A stretch of DNA of 64,000 nt, taken from contig NC_067196.1 of NCBI RefSeq assembly GCF_000699445.3, positions 6,300,616 to 6,364,615 of the forward strand, read 5' to 3'. The stretch comes from Schistosoma haematobium. Taxonomy: Eukaryota; Platyhelminthes; Trematoda; Strigeidida; Schistosomatidae. Made by a program: the position numbers and the translations under genes. Of the stretch, positions 1 through 11,349 are shown piece after piece (positions within the stretch are counted from its first letter, which is position 1; every line of letters starts with the position of its first letter). The notes beneath the pieces are model-generated. The model did not search any database. It had not been told where the DNA came from and saw only the letters and a program-made list of their open reading frames with translations.

Positions 1-789
1 CAACTGAAGAAAATAAGTCCTCAGATATCGTATAGAATGGACTACGAAAGAAAGGTATTATGTTAGGGTGGTTAATTTATGTTAAAACTTTTATACTGGT
101 TGAGTACAGGTCAAGTAAACACACACCAATTAACTTATTTGAGATGGATAGAAGAGTAACATAGACATAATCATAACGTGCCTACCAGATTCACACAAAA
201 TTAGATAACTCATACTCTCTAAGGTTGTTACTTTCATTTAGATTATAGCTATTTAAACTTAAACCCAGCATTCCAAGGCGCTAAACATTTCTAGTTGGCA
301 ACATAAGCCTATGTCGTTGGTTGTTCTTCAATTGTTTTTTTTAGAGTTCTTTGTTCAAAAACGAGGTGACTGGACAATAAATACAAGACGATTGTAACCC
401 ATTATAATCTTGTTTTGTAATCGACTATTGTGGGATGGGAAAGTCTAAGACAAAAAAGTGGTTTTGTTGATTGGGTTGGTGATGAGCACGAATGATCATC
501 TTAAGAAAAATGGAAATCAGGAATACTACGTGGCAACAATTTAATCTAACATACATGCAGAATATTGTGTATTAGAATATAAGCGATATGTAGGGGAATG
601 ATGGTACTTGGCTGATTTCAACTCCACATGTGATCACACTTCACGCAAACTCTTCAGAGTTCGAAATGAGGGATACTATCCTAGAAATCATATGGGATCA
701 ATCCTAATAATCTTTAGAACTGAGTTTTCATAGAAGTATAGATCCTCCACTGAGGAATAATTCGCCAAATAGATCAATATTTGCAACTT
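1..789. other. Unassigned AT-rich sequence
   Basis: No reading frame, RNA gene or repeat was recognised here. The stretch ends exactly at the 5' target-site duplication of the RTE-like element. It could be intron or 3' flank of the CTDNEP1-like gene, whose remaining exons should lie on the minus strand at lower coordinates, but none of the expected motifs was found. Confidence 0.4.
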
Positions 790-804
790 ATATATCTATT
801 TGTA

Positions 805-3800
805 ACTCCGCCTGCAGTCCCTCCGGGGGCTACTACCGGCCCCAAGCCCGGGTAAAGGAGGAGGGTTGGGCATGGGGTTAGCGTCCCCATCTCGTAGAAA
901 ACTAACTCGCTAAAAAACGCTAACCAGAAAAAATTATTCAAACCTTTTAAACTCTACCCTGGGAATCAGAAGGTCTTCATTTAGAACTATGACGCTTCAT
1001 GATGAAAGCCGAATTCCTTCAGAAGTTACGAGGCCGATGCCCCTTCCGACAACCAGAGCAACCATTTATTTAGGTACATGGAATGTTCGTACAATGTGAG
1101 ACACCGGGAGAGTCTTCCAAATTGCTGCAGAAATGAGAAGATACAACCTAGAGGTACTTGGGATCAGTGAAACACATTGGACACAAGTTGGACAACAACG
1201 ACTAACTACAGGAGAGCTCCTGTTGTACTCCGGCCATGAAGAAGAAAATGCACCACATACACAAGGAGTTGCATTGATGCTGTCCAAACGAGCACAAAAC
1301 GCACTTATAGGATGGGAATCTCATGGACCAAGGATCATAAAAGCCTCCTTGAAAACAAAGAAAGAAGGCATTTCAATGAACATCATTCAATGCTATGCTC
1401 CTACCAACGACTACGATGAAGACGCTAAAGATCAATTCTACGATAAGCTGCAGTCAATCATCGAGAAGTGCCCAACAAAGGACTTGACCATTCTGATGGG
1501 AGATTTCAATGCCAAGGCTGGAACGGACAACACTGGATATGAAGACATCATGGGACGACACGGACTGGGAGGAAGGAACGAAAATGGTGAGAGATTTGCA
1601 AACCTATGTGCCTTCAATAAACTGGTCATAGGCGGCACCATATTCCCACAGAAACGCATACACAAAACCACATGGACTTCACCGGATCACACTACGCAGA
1701 ACAAAATCGACCATATCTGCATCAACAAAAAGTTCAGGAGGATGATGGAAGACGTGAGAACCAAGAGAGGAGCTGATATAGCATCAGATCATCACTTACT
1801 AGTCGTCAATATGAAATTGAAACTCAAGAAGCACTGGACAATGGGGCGGACAATATCACAAAAGTTCAATACGGCCTTTCTTCAGGATACTGACAAACTC
1901 AACAAATTCAAGATAGTCCTCAGCAATAAGTTACAAGCCTTTCATGATCTACTCAATGGAGAAGGAACTACTATGGAGAGCAACTGGAAGGGGATCAAAG
2001 AGGCAATCACTTCAACATGTCATGAGGTCCTGGGTCACAAGAAGCACCATCACAAGGAATGGATCACTGTTGATACACTGGATAAGATTCAAGAAAGGAG
2101 GAACAAGAAAACAGCAATCAATACCAGCCGAACAAGAGCAGAAAAAGCTAAGACACAAGCTGAATATACAGAAGTAAACAAGCAAGTGAAGAGGAGCATC
2201 AGAACCGACAGACGTAAATATGTGGAAGATCTAACAACGACGGAGGAAAAGGCTGCAAGAGAAGGAAACATGAGACAACTGTATGACATAACAAAGAAAC
2301 TCTCTGGAAATCGCCGCAAACCAGAACGACCAGTGAAAAGCAAGGAATGCGAGGTAATCAGCAACATCGAAGAGCAACAAAATAGGTGGAAAGAACACTT
2401 CAAAGAACTCTTGAATCGACCAGCTCCACTGAACCCACCCAACATCGAAGCAGCACCCACGGACCTCCCAGTCGATGTTGGCCCACCAACAATTGAAGAG
2501 ATAAGCATGGCCATCAGGCAAATCAAGAGTGGAAAGGCACTAGGACCAGACAACATTCCAGCAGAGGCACTAAAAGCAGACGTAGCGGCAACTGCAAGGA
2601 TACTCCACATTCTCTTCAATAAGATTTGGGATGAGGAATAAGTACCAAAAGACTGGAAAGAAGGACTTCTGATCAAAATACCAAAGAAAGGAGATCTCAG
2701 CAACTGTGATAACTACAGGGGCATCACTCTTCTCTCAATACCGGGAAAAGTCTTCAACAGGGTATTGTTAAACAGGATGAAGGACTGCGTAGACGCCCAA
2801 CTTCGTGACCAACAGGCTGGATTCCGTAAGGATAGATCGTGTACAGACCAAATCGCAACTCTATGGATCATTGTGGAACAATCAATTGAATGGAATTCAT
2901 CACTCTACATCAACTTCATTGACTACGAAAAAGCATTTGACAGCGTGGACAGAACAACACTATGGAAACTTCTTCGACACTACGGCGTACCTCAGAGGAT
3001 AGTCAATATCATACATAATTCATATGATGTATTAAACTGCAAAATCGTGCATGGAGGACAATTGACAATTTCGTTCGAGGTAAAGACCGGTGTCAGGCAA
3101 GGTTGCTTGCTCTCACCCTTCTTCTTCCTCCCGGTGATCGACTGGATCATGAAGACGTCAACATCTGGGGGGAAGAATGGGATACAGTGAACATCTAGGA
3201 TGCAGCTGGACGATCTAGACTTCTCAGATGATCTGGCCCTTCTATCCCAAACGCAACAACAAATGCAGGAGAAGACGACCAGTGTAGCAGCAGCCTCAGC
3301 AGCAGTAGGTCTCAACATACACAAAGGGAAAAGCGAAATTCTCCGATACAACACAACATGCAACAACCGAGTCACACTTGACAGAGAAGATTTAGAAGAT
3401 GTAAAAACCTTTACATATTTGGGCAGCATCATTGATGAACAGGGTGGATCTGATGCAGATGTGAAGGCGCGGATCGGCAAAGCAAGAGCAGCATATTTAC
3501 AACTTAGAGACATCTGGGACTCAAAGCAACTGTCAGCCAACACCAAGGTCAGTATTTTCAATACAAATGCCAAGACAGTTCTACTGTATGGGGCGGAAAC
3601 CTGGAGAACTACGAAAGCCATCATCCAGAAAATACAGGTGCTTATTAACAATTGTCTACGCAAAATACTTCAGATCCATTGGCCGGACACTATTAGCAAC
3701 AACCTACTGTGGGAAAGAACAAACCAGATCCCAGCGCAGGAAGAAATCAGGAGGAAACGATGGAAATGGATAGGACACATATTGAGGAAAGCACCCAACT

Positions 3801-4000
3801 GCGTCACAAGGCTTGCCCTCACATAGAATCCTCAAGGCCAGAGGAAAAGAGGAAGACCAAAGAACACACTACGCCGGGAAATGGAAATAGAAATGAGAAA
3901 AATGAACAAGAATTGGGTGGAACTAGAAAAGAAGGCCCAGGACAGAGTGGGTTGGAGAATGCTGGTCTGCGGCCTATGCTCCATTAGGAGTAAGTAAGTA
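805..4000 (+). mobile_element. Full-length RTE-like non-LTR retrotransposon with 15-bp TSD
   Basis: A complete-looking LINE of about 3.2 kb. It begins with a GC-rich leader (from about 811), encodes an apurinic endonuclease followed by reverse transcriptase, and ends in a GTAAGTAAGTA tail without poly(A), as RTE-clade elements do. The 15-bp sequence ATATATCTATTTGTA stands at 790-804 and again at 4001-4015, a target-site duplication marking both ends. One reading frame runs from ATG 989 to about 3989 and is broken only by nonsense codons. A second, 5'-truncated copy of the same family is at 59022-59655. This family differs from the SR2-like copies elsewhere in the window. Confidence 0.9.
989..3989 (+). 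pseudogene. RTE-like endonuclease/reverse transcriptase polyprotein, four in-frame stops
   Basis: One frame of about 1000 codons holds an N-terminal AP-endonuclease (GTWNVRTM near 1080, ISETHW, QCYAPTNDYD, LMGDFNAKAG near 1490, and the C-terminal SDHHLL motif near 1788) and a C-terminal reverse transcriptase (SGKALGPDNIPAE near 2535, YEKAFDSVD near 2930, GVRQGCLLSP near 3090, [10 protein letters not shown] near 3220, where FADD would be usual). It ends with a [13 protein letters not shown]-type thumb and a C-terminal GLCSIRSK. Stops are TGA 1097, TAA 2639, TGA 3188 and TAG 3824, with no frameshift. At least three stand where a Trp codon would be expected in the motif context. The copy is therefore dead but little damaged. 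Confidence 0.85.
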
Positions 4001-4015
4001 ATATATCTATTTGTA

Positions 4016-4564
4016 CAATGTTGTTGATTTATAGATCCTGAAAGAGGAATGGATCACACATCTTTTGATGGATATCAAGAAGAATAGATTTTATTTTAAA
4101 TTTTACACTAATTGTATTACCGAACAAGCAATTATGGACGTAACGCTGAAATGGAAATAATAACCGACCTGTCTGTAAAATCGTCTCTGAAGAATATGGC
4201 GTCCATTGTCGAGCAACTCAGTTACTCCTGCTCCGTAAATTTCAAGACTAGCTGTATATATTACAAGTTCGTACCACTGGCTTATCTAAAGAGAATCATC
4301 AAAATTAGAACAGGCTATTAAATTCAGAATTCGTAAATATTACTTAAGTTTTAGTGGGGGGTAAGAATTTTCATAATAATGTAATCAATAAATTATGCGG
4401 CAAGTAATACAACGACAAATCAATTGGAATTTAATCAGTTACATACCTAGACTTTTTACGATATAAGTTGAAGTGGTCGAAGTCAGGAGGAAATACACTG
4501 GGAACCTTTAAATTATCCATTGACAAAATCGGTGACCACAAAAAATCCCTTAGAGTCATTACAA
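4016..4564. other. Unassigned sequence between repeats
   Basis: Nothing coding was recognised. A 69-codon open frame at 4112-4321 has no family motif or splice context and is treated as chance. Confidence 0.35.
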
Positions 4565-4800
4565 TCAAAAGGTTTGTGAACTATCTGCCTTGTGGACTAA
4601 ACATCTAGGCCAAAGGCTCGGGGAGTGGCCTCCTAAGGAAACCACTTGCTTCAGTCTAAGAACCCGAGCAGTATCACGACCCTCACACAAATTAATGATA
4701 ACTACTGCTGGCCTCATTGTTACTATGTGGAGCATATGTATTTGGTGCCCCTTATACCCATGTTTATGTGATCAAATAATAAATAAAATAAATACAAAGC
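4565..4800 (+). repeat. 0.5-kb AATAAA-tailed repeat, 5'-truncated copy
   Basis: This is the 3' half of a dispersed repeat seen eight times in the window. It contains the GCCTTGTGGACTAA box, the GCTTCAGTCTAAGAACCCG segment and the end motif TATTTGGTGCC-CTTATACCCATGTTTATGTG followed by an AAATAATAAATAAAATAAATA tail. The tail orientation sets the strand. It is probably a SINE or other non-autonomous retroelement mobilised by an RTE-type LINE, because its last 75 bp or so resemble the 3' end of the RTE copy at 13990-15735. Confidence 0.7.
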
Positions 4801-5931
4801 GAAGTAAGATCTGAAGCAGAAAAGAACCTGCATGGACAAATATCTTAGTTAGGTGGGGACAAAGAAGACTTTAGGCTCAAAATCCGTGTTATATAGAATT
4901 CCGAGGATAATCTTGATCTTAATTTCACGTTTTGTGATCAATTGACCTACCTAAAGCTTACGAAGTTATCAGTTTCGCCACACGCAGATAGCATGAAGAC
5001 ATGGAAAGTAAAACGAAATGCAGGGAATATTATAAGGTTTCAAACAGACCGATAATTAGTGAATGCTAATAAGTCCTGTCAAGAGCATTATGATCCCTAC
5101 TAGTCAGTGATGTGGGGATAATTACATAATTATTCACCGTCGATCAAAAACCCACAATGGACCATAAAACACTTCAAAACAACTGGATTGTAAGTGGTTC
5201 TACAGTCGCACTCTTAGGATACGTTGGGCAGGATACATGCCGTTTGATAATTTATGTCAAAGTGTTTACGATACTGAGTACAGTAACCGTTTGTCTAAAG
5301 CTCAAATGTCGTAAATATAGAGGTAATTCTTTTCTGAAGTTTTAAGCAAACTTGACGGGAACTGTCTTCAGAATTTTCAGGTTTTCGGGTGGTACTTTAT
5401 TCAGAAGGATCCGAGGTGGACTAATCACAGTTTTTGGATTACTTATTAACCACATCGGTATTATCATAACCTTGCCTACTTGTCTACCAATATCAAAAAC
5501 ATATAAGGATGCCAAAAGTCGTAAGCACAGGACTAAAGGACCGCTGGCTACTTAATGAGTCCCCTAATAATTAAAATACCCCATTTTCAGAAGTGACAGC
5601 AGCTCCATCCCCAAACTTATCTAGGAGAACAGATCAAGTGAGACCTATGTTGTCAGGACTAACATAAACATCTTAGTCGTCTAACCTTAATAACACGACT
5701 TAGTATACACATATAGCAGGAAAAAGTTTGAGCATTAGTATCATAAATCACAGTATGACTCATAGAATTGTAATACCTTTAAGGATACTTAAACTAGGTA
5801 TTTGGAAACTGATATAGACCTATTTACATGCATTTAGCTGATAAGTGAAGAAAATATACGTTAATTAGGATATAAGTGCGTTACTTTGAAGCCTTTGAGA
5901 AAAACACAAAATCTGATATTAAAAAACTTAC
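4801..5931. other. Unassigned sequence, probably CTDNEP1-like gene intron
   Basis: This is downstream, on the minus strand, of the splice donor at 5931-5926, so it is expected to be intron. I looked for the next exon of the phosphatase (which should begin near an SQWYELVVFT-like segment) and did not find it. Confidence 0.4.
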
Positions 5932-8749
5932 CACATTGAGGAAAAAATCAACATGCGGTCGTTTATGAACGGAGAAGCGAACAGGATGATGGTCAATAAA
6001 AACTTTGAGAACGAAATCTGGAGGTGTTCCTGGTCTGACCGTTGGCCGCATTATCCCATCGTGTACTGAATGAATCAGTGTCTCATCCAAATCTAGTACC
6101 ATAACTTTTCGTCTTAATGTACCTGAAGGAAAGAAATAAAGTTAGAATTTTTTTACGTCCGAAATTATAAAACATTTTAATCGGTAATTTTACTTTTTGT
6201 CATTAACAACATACAGGGATCATCTTAAATATTCAGAAAATGATATAAGATGTAAGTCATTCATCGAGCTTTTAATCACACTACGTGTAAACTAATGACG
6301 ACACCATGCTGACCAGACTGAAGTCGATGTAGCAGGACCCATACCTGTAACATGATGGTTGAAAATGAGATACCGACCATTAAGCCACCACTCTATATTT
6401 TAATGGAATTAATGTACTATTTATTAGTGAACGATTTCTGATATCACATGGTAAGGTGGTATCTACAGACACATAAACATTGGTACAAGAAGGCACCAAA
6501 CAGATATGCGGTACAAATAATTCGATATGTGTGACGGCTGGGATACTGCCAAGGTGCTTGAACCGAAACAGGTGGTTTTCTCAGTAGGTCACACTCCGAA
6601 ACTTCAACCTAAAGGTCTAATACACAAGACAGTGGAGCAACGTAAGGAGATGCAGTCCTATGGTAACCAGTGACCAACAATTGGTTCATACACTATTTGT
6701 TCCTTCAGGATACTGGAGCCAGCCCATATGTACCATCAGTTTGGAATAAGGGTTTTCTAACTCCCTTAGGTGGATCCTCCATATCCACCAGCCCGGTCAA
6801 AGCGCCAGACATTCGCTTTTCGTTCTCTCCATTTCGTAAACAACGGTGATGCCGCGAGAAGGAAGTGAGTAGAACTTCTTTGACAGTGGTTGTATACATG
6901 TGGCCATGTGAGAGCATCCTGAGAGGAAGAGCTGAATCTTCCCACTAATGGCGGATCAGAGGCGCCCCATGCCTAATTCACACACGAAGATCCAGTCAGG
7001 GATTGAAGAGGGGGGTTGATTATGAATACAGTGGTCTTGAGTGCTGTTAGAGGTATGAGGGCGGTTATCACTTCCCGGTCGCCCACATCGTGGAAGGGTT
7101 CTTCTGGAGGTACCTGAAAAGAATATTGGACTAGAAGTGGTCTTAGTGACCTGAGAGCGTGACCGCAGTGCCCAAGGAACAACTGCTTGAGGTCGGTCAC
7201 ACACGACCTTTTTATGAGTAACTTTTGTGTTAGCTCCGTACCTGTTGAGACCTTACCGCCGGAGACGGATATCCGTGGGATAAGGCGAGGTGTGCATTTC
7301 TAGGGTCGACCCTTTCTAACGACACCCCTCTTTTTGGAAAGGCAGCATCGCTGTTATGCTGATTGTCTGAAGGAAACACCTTACTGCTGTCACACCTCTG
7401 TATAGTCAGCAGTACGACTCCGGACCTTGGGTTTGTTGCTTTCCGTCTTGCCGCTCTTCAACCGACCTGTCTGACATGGTTAAACCTTGAGGAACGGTTG
7501 TTCCAGCCAGTATAGCTCGGTTGCTTCATCACGATAGGCAAGCCCAACCACCACGTCAAGGTAGCAACAACGGTCGGAACAGACGCAGATTGGGTGCTTT
7601 CGATGTTAAAGTGACATTTACACAACATCGAAATAAAAAGACCTTAACAAACTTGCTGTTTGAATTAATGGTCTTAAAGGGATGAAACACCTATAAACTC
7701 ATTGTTCACCTAGTGATATTACGAATGGTGAAAATAATGGATTATCCAGAAAACTAGAAGGGGTTTATCGCTCACTAAAGCGCGCCATCTCCATACTTTA
7801 CCAGTGAGTTAGCAAATCAAAGCAACCCGAGAATTCAGGTGTAAACATTTCTTGAGAACCTGTTTCTTCAGGTGAATAAGATTTTTAGAGGCTACCGAGA
7901 AGAGGTGGTTTAGTGGTCAGTGAATATGAGCAAAGTCAACCTACTTAAATTCCGACAACATCGATCACTATTAATTGCTATACGTGCAGCGTCGTCTATT
8001 ATGCTATTACTACTGCTTTAACATCTTAACATTGAAGCACGTGTAGAACGAGATGAAACATGACAGCACCAGTAAGCAGATGGAACCTGATCACTGACTA
8101 AAGCATTATGAACTCAGGTTTTAGCCGCACTTAACACTACTCGGAAACCCAGACCGATACATGTGAGAAAAAACTTACGGGAAGAGCAGGACTTCATACA
8201 CTAAGCCATAACTATATAACTTTACACATATACTATGAAAATTCCTATTCGAAGCGCAAATGCAGGTTCAGTTTTCTATAGTCTATCCTGAAAGGGCGTT
8301 CCAGTTATTGACCCCGGAGACTCGGCTTACTTGGTCGTCATTTCCGAAAATTTATATGATTGCTATGATGACCAGTCTTACATATAGAGATTTTTCCAGT
8401 CCTAATGTAAGCTTAGGAGAAATAACCAATGCTCTAATCAATAATGGTAGTTTGTGATAAAGAACTTTACTTTTCGAACACGAAGAAAAGCATTAAAACT
8501 CTTAGAGAAACATACAGTGTTCCCCTTAGTGGAATTTTCTCAAGTTCATTTGCACCAGATCACTTCACGTTGTGTAAAGTAATCTGAAAATCTCAAGTGT
8601 CCATGATACTTTTTAATAATACAGACTACTACAACACAATACAAAACCCGAGGTATTGAACAGAAAACTTTCATAAACTTACACAACCGGTACTTAGATA
8701 AGGGAGATAAAGGAACAATATCATATTTCACACTTTGGTATTTTAATGC
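5932..8749 (-). CDS. CTDNEP1: CTDNEP1 (Dullard)-like phosphatase, two consecutive exons (partial)
   Basis: Two exons of a HAD-family serine/threonine phosphatase of the nuclear envelope/ER, a family that dephosphorylates lipin. Exon 8749-8683 encodes [20 protein letters not shown] then RL; it is preceded by TTTACAG and followed by GTAAGT. Exon 6122-5932 follows CTTCAG and ends at GTAAGT. It carries the catalytic DxDx(T/V) loop in [13 protein letters not shown], then [13 protein letters not shown] and [13 protein letters not shown]. Joining them (T|GT, phase 1) gives [18 protein letters not shown], colinear with the animal Dullard sequence with no gap. The open frame beyond 5932 (to 5881) is intron. 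The upstream exon with the N-terminal membrane segment and the downstream catalytic exons were not found and may lie outside the window or in small unseen exons. The acceptor of the first exon could alternatively lie about 20 nt upstream. Confidence 0.88.
6465..6960 (-). repeat. 0.5-kb AATAAA-tailed repeat
   Basis: A diverged copy of the 0.5-kb family, in minus orientation (the ACACATAAACATTGGTACAAG end at 6468 is its 3' end). It shares with the other copies the CACTGTCTTGTG box, CCAACAATTGGTTCATAC, the ACTCCCTTAGGTGGATCCTCC segment and the TTCGCTTTTCGTTCTCTC to GTAAACAACGG segment. It lies inside the CTDNEP1-like intron and abuts the SR2-like 5' fragment. Confidence 0.75.
6985..7585 (-). mobile_element. 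SR2-like RTE element, 5' region fragment
   Basis: Similar to the 5' untranslated and leader-ORF region of the SR2-like copies at 16451-20361 and 51120-53119. Shared blocks are the rc of CAAGGTAGCA (7558-7567) at the 5' end, the TGACAGCAGTAAG-type segment near 7390, GGATATCCGT for the usual GGATTTCCGT near 7270, and a leader peptide fragment with [13 protein letters not shown] at about 7075-7120. The endonuclease and RT are absent, so this is a 3'-deleted piece. Confidence 0.7.
7586..8682. other. CTDNEP1-like intron, no other feature seen
   Basis: This lies between the two recognised exons of the phosphatase. No repeat copy or reading frame above chance was recognised apart from the elements listed separately. 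Confidence 0.5.
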
Positions 8750-10070
8750 CTGTAAATAGGTCAGTCTGTGTAAATGAGAAATCATACTGTTTTTAAGTGC
8801 CTTCTGAATATCAGGCAAATCATGCTCCACAAACTAGCTATCAAGAGTTTGAGGTATCCCTTGTAGAACACAGCATACGTTCTCATGTTTATGCATGAAA
8901 ACGTTTCAAATCACCCGGCTAATAGGGGAGACAACAAACAAATATACCAGAGAAATCAAGTGAATTTGAAGTTGAGATTAGTAACAAGACAACTCTGGGA
9001 CCATCAGGAGAATTCTAAATCCTTAGTTTCAATGAATACGGGTCTGAACTGACGTTTTAACTCAACCAACATCACGATGCAGAGCACACGTTACTGAACG
9101 CCAGGACTCATTGAACCCACTGCATGATGAGGCCTAAGAACGACTCTGATAGGTTCCACATTACAACCTTGAATATAAGCGAAGCCCAATGTCGTCATCA
9201 CTGACCGAATGGAGATCTCATATTTGTAAAACGAGCAATTCTTCATCCATCTTACAGTAGCGCCACTAACCGCGACACGGTAGTTTAATTACAACCTTTA
9301 TTGGACAATAAGAATCGTGAGACTTCCATAGTCTCTGAAGATTGACAAACGTCAACACATTCTGAAAGACATCACCTTCAAAAGAACCTGAAAAATCGCT
9401 TTTCAAGAACTAGTTCTGTCAACTTTCTAAACTTTTCACTTATTTTTTTGTGCGTTACAACATCGTGTTGGATTTGTAATTTTTGTGGCTCTCCTAAAAA
9501 AGCTGCGTTATACCTATACGTACGTATTTATGTTTTCTTCCTGTAGATTTAATGAACCGCGAACATGACGGTAAAATCCTAATCGTTTTTGTCACACACT
9601 CATTTCATTTTTATTTATTTTTCCGGCCGACTCGAAAGAACGATAATAAGGGAGGAAAAAGGCAGTGATTTTGCGCCATATATTTGTATCTTGATCTTTT
9701 TATACAATTCCAAGGGGCGAATCCGTATTTCATGAGGGTGAAATTTTGGCGTGCTATGGTCCATTTCTCCTAACTGAGCGCAGTTGCAAGTAACTTCATA
9801 TACTCAGTTTTCAACTATCAATTCACACCCGGTGCTGATCTTTCTTGTCTTCACGAGTATTATAAGTTGGTAGCAAACGTTTAAGCATATACCCTTATTC
9901 CCTGTGAAATCTAGAACTATCCCACAATCTTACAAATGACCACCCGAATAGTCTAATACTATTTCCAAACCATGAGTCAATTAAAGCTGGGCCACCATAC
10001 AAAGGCTGGAAGCAGTGGACGGTAGGACAAATTTGTGGATTAACTGAAGTTAGACATTAACACTGTTGGA
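8750..10070. other. Unassigned; expected upstream intron of the CTDNEP1-like gene
   Basis: On the minus strand this should contain, or lead to, the first exon of the phosphatase gene with its N-terminal transmembrane segment. I scanned for it and could not identify it. Confidence 0.4.
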
Positions 10071-10245
10071 TGCCTGCCCAGTGGTCTACAGATTAAGCGT
10101 TTGCGCGCGAGAGCGAAGGTTCAGGGTTTGGATCTTACAAGGCGGGGTCGTGGATGAGCACTGCTTAGGGGTCTCATACTAGAAAGAGACGGTAGTAAAG
10201 TGCTTCCAGATTTTCTGTGGTGGTCTTGCTTTAATTAACTCAATA
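10071..10245 (+). repeat. Decayed tRNA-like/hammerhead SINE
   Basis: Colinear with the better preserved SINE at 50275-50450: GCCCAGTGGTCTACAGATTAAG matches its A-box region (near 10077), then GGTCGTGGATGAGCACTGCTTAGGGGTCTC, and TGCTTCCAGATTTTCTGTGGTGGTCTTGC at the end. The hammerhead core is destroyed (CTTAGGG in place of CTGANGA, no GAAA at the right spacing). A still more decayed relative follows at 10640-10760. Confidence 0.65.
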
Positions 10246-10639
10246 ATACATGTGATAGTTTCGAGCATGTTAAAAAGGAATAACTAGGGCAAATATAACC
10301 TTTTTATATTTTCCCCTCTTTTTACTACATCGGTTGACACTATAACCTAATTTTACTCTGCAACCCGTTTCAATAATTTCACGTATAAAATTGTAGAGAA
10401 TACCATGCTTTTTAAGATCAAGAACTAGTCTAAAGTGGAAAAAACTTAGAAACAGAGAAACATATGCTCTCTAGCGATTTGCCTCGTGAGAAAATCTGTG
10501 CTCTTAGTTAAAGGCTGAGACCGGTGGAGGTAGACCATATGAAGTAAGGGAAAGCTACTCAACAAAGTCAATGAAATATGGTCGCATGCTGTCATGGGCT
10601 GACAGAAGTTAAATTCGTGCATCAACTGAATCCTAATCA

Positions 10640-10760
10640 GTAGTTCAAAGGTTAAGCAGTACGTTGAGAGACCGAAGAGCCTTAGCTTGGCCCGTGATGA
10701 CGCTGTCGTAGATGTGCGTTGCTGGTAAACAGTTTTACCAGTGTTCCGAGATTTTCAAAG
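10640..10760 (+). repeat. Strongly decayed SINE of the same family
   Basis: It keeps the order of landmarks of the 50275 SINE: AGTTCAAAGGTTAAGCAGT (A-box region), GTCGTAGATGTGCGTTGCTG, and CCGAGATTTTCAAAGACTG near the end. Divergence is high and the ribozyme core is not recognisable. Confidence 0.45.
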
Positions 10761-11345
10761 ACTGTTTGACTTAGGTTAGCTCGTGATACCAATAGAACTA
10801 TTTTTATTTATATAACTGTTTGAAAATGTGTTATACAGACTAACCTGTTCATAGAAGTTGACTCGAAAGAAACGCCGCTAAACATATGACTCATTTTTGA
10901 TTGTCTGAAAATTTCACAAAGTTTATTGGGTCAAAACAAATGGAACTAACGAATGATACTCTTCTACCGACTAACTAAAAGATAACAACGTTTCCATCAC
11001 TGAGGACGAATTTCAAATCGGGGCGTGACATGTTTAAATTCAGAAACTCAGTAATTGCATCGATTCTAACTCTTCATACGTGACTGATAAAAGTTCGTTT
11101 TGGTTGATGAGTGTATTGTGATCGACATGTCAAGTCTCAGTAGCTCAATGGTCACTATCTACTCCCTATCGTACCATAAACAATACTTTGTGGGTGTGGA
11201 AGTAGTACGTGGAAGGTGTGGATAAGAAGGGACGATATTGACAGATAGATTCGGTAAAGTATTTTTTAACAGTTGAGACAGTCAAATGAAGCAAAAAAAT
11301 TTATACCAGGTTTCGATTATCAAATTTTTTTATAATAATTTATTG
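10761..11345. other. Unassigned sequence
   Basis: No feature recognised between the decayed SINE and the truncated SR1-like element. Confidence 0.35.
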
Positions 11346-11349
11346 TCAC

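Noticed and set aside
5881..5931. C-terminal continuation of the phosphatase frame
   Set aside because: It follows a GTAAGT donor exactly where the conserved Dullard sequence stops, so it is intron.
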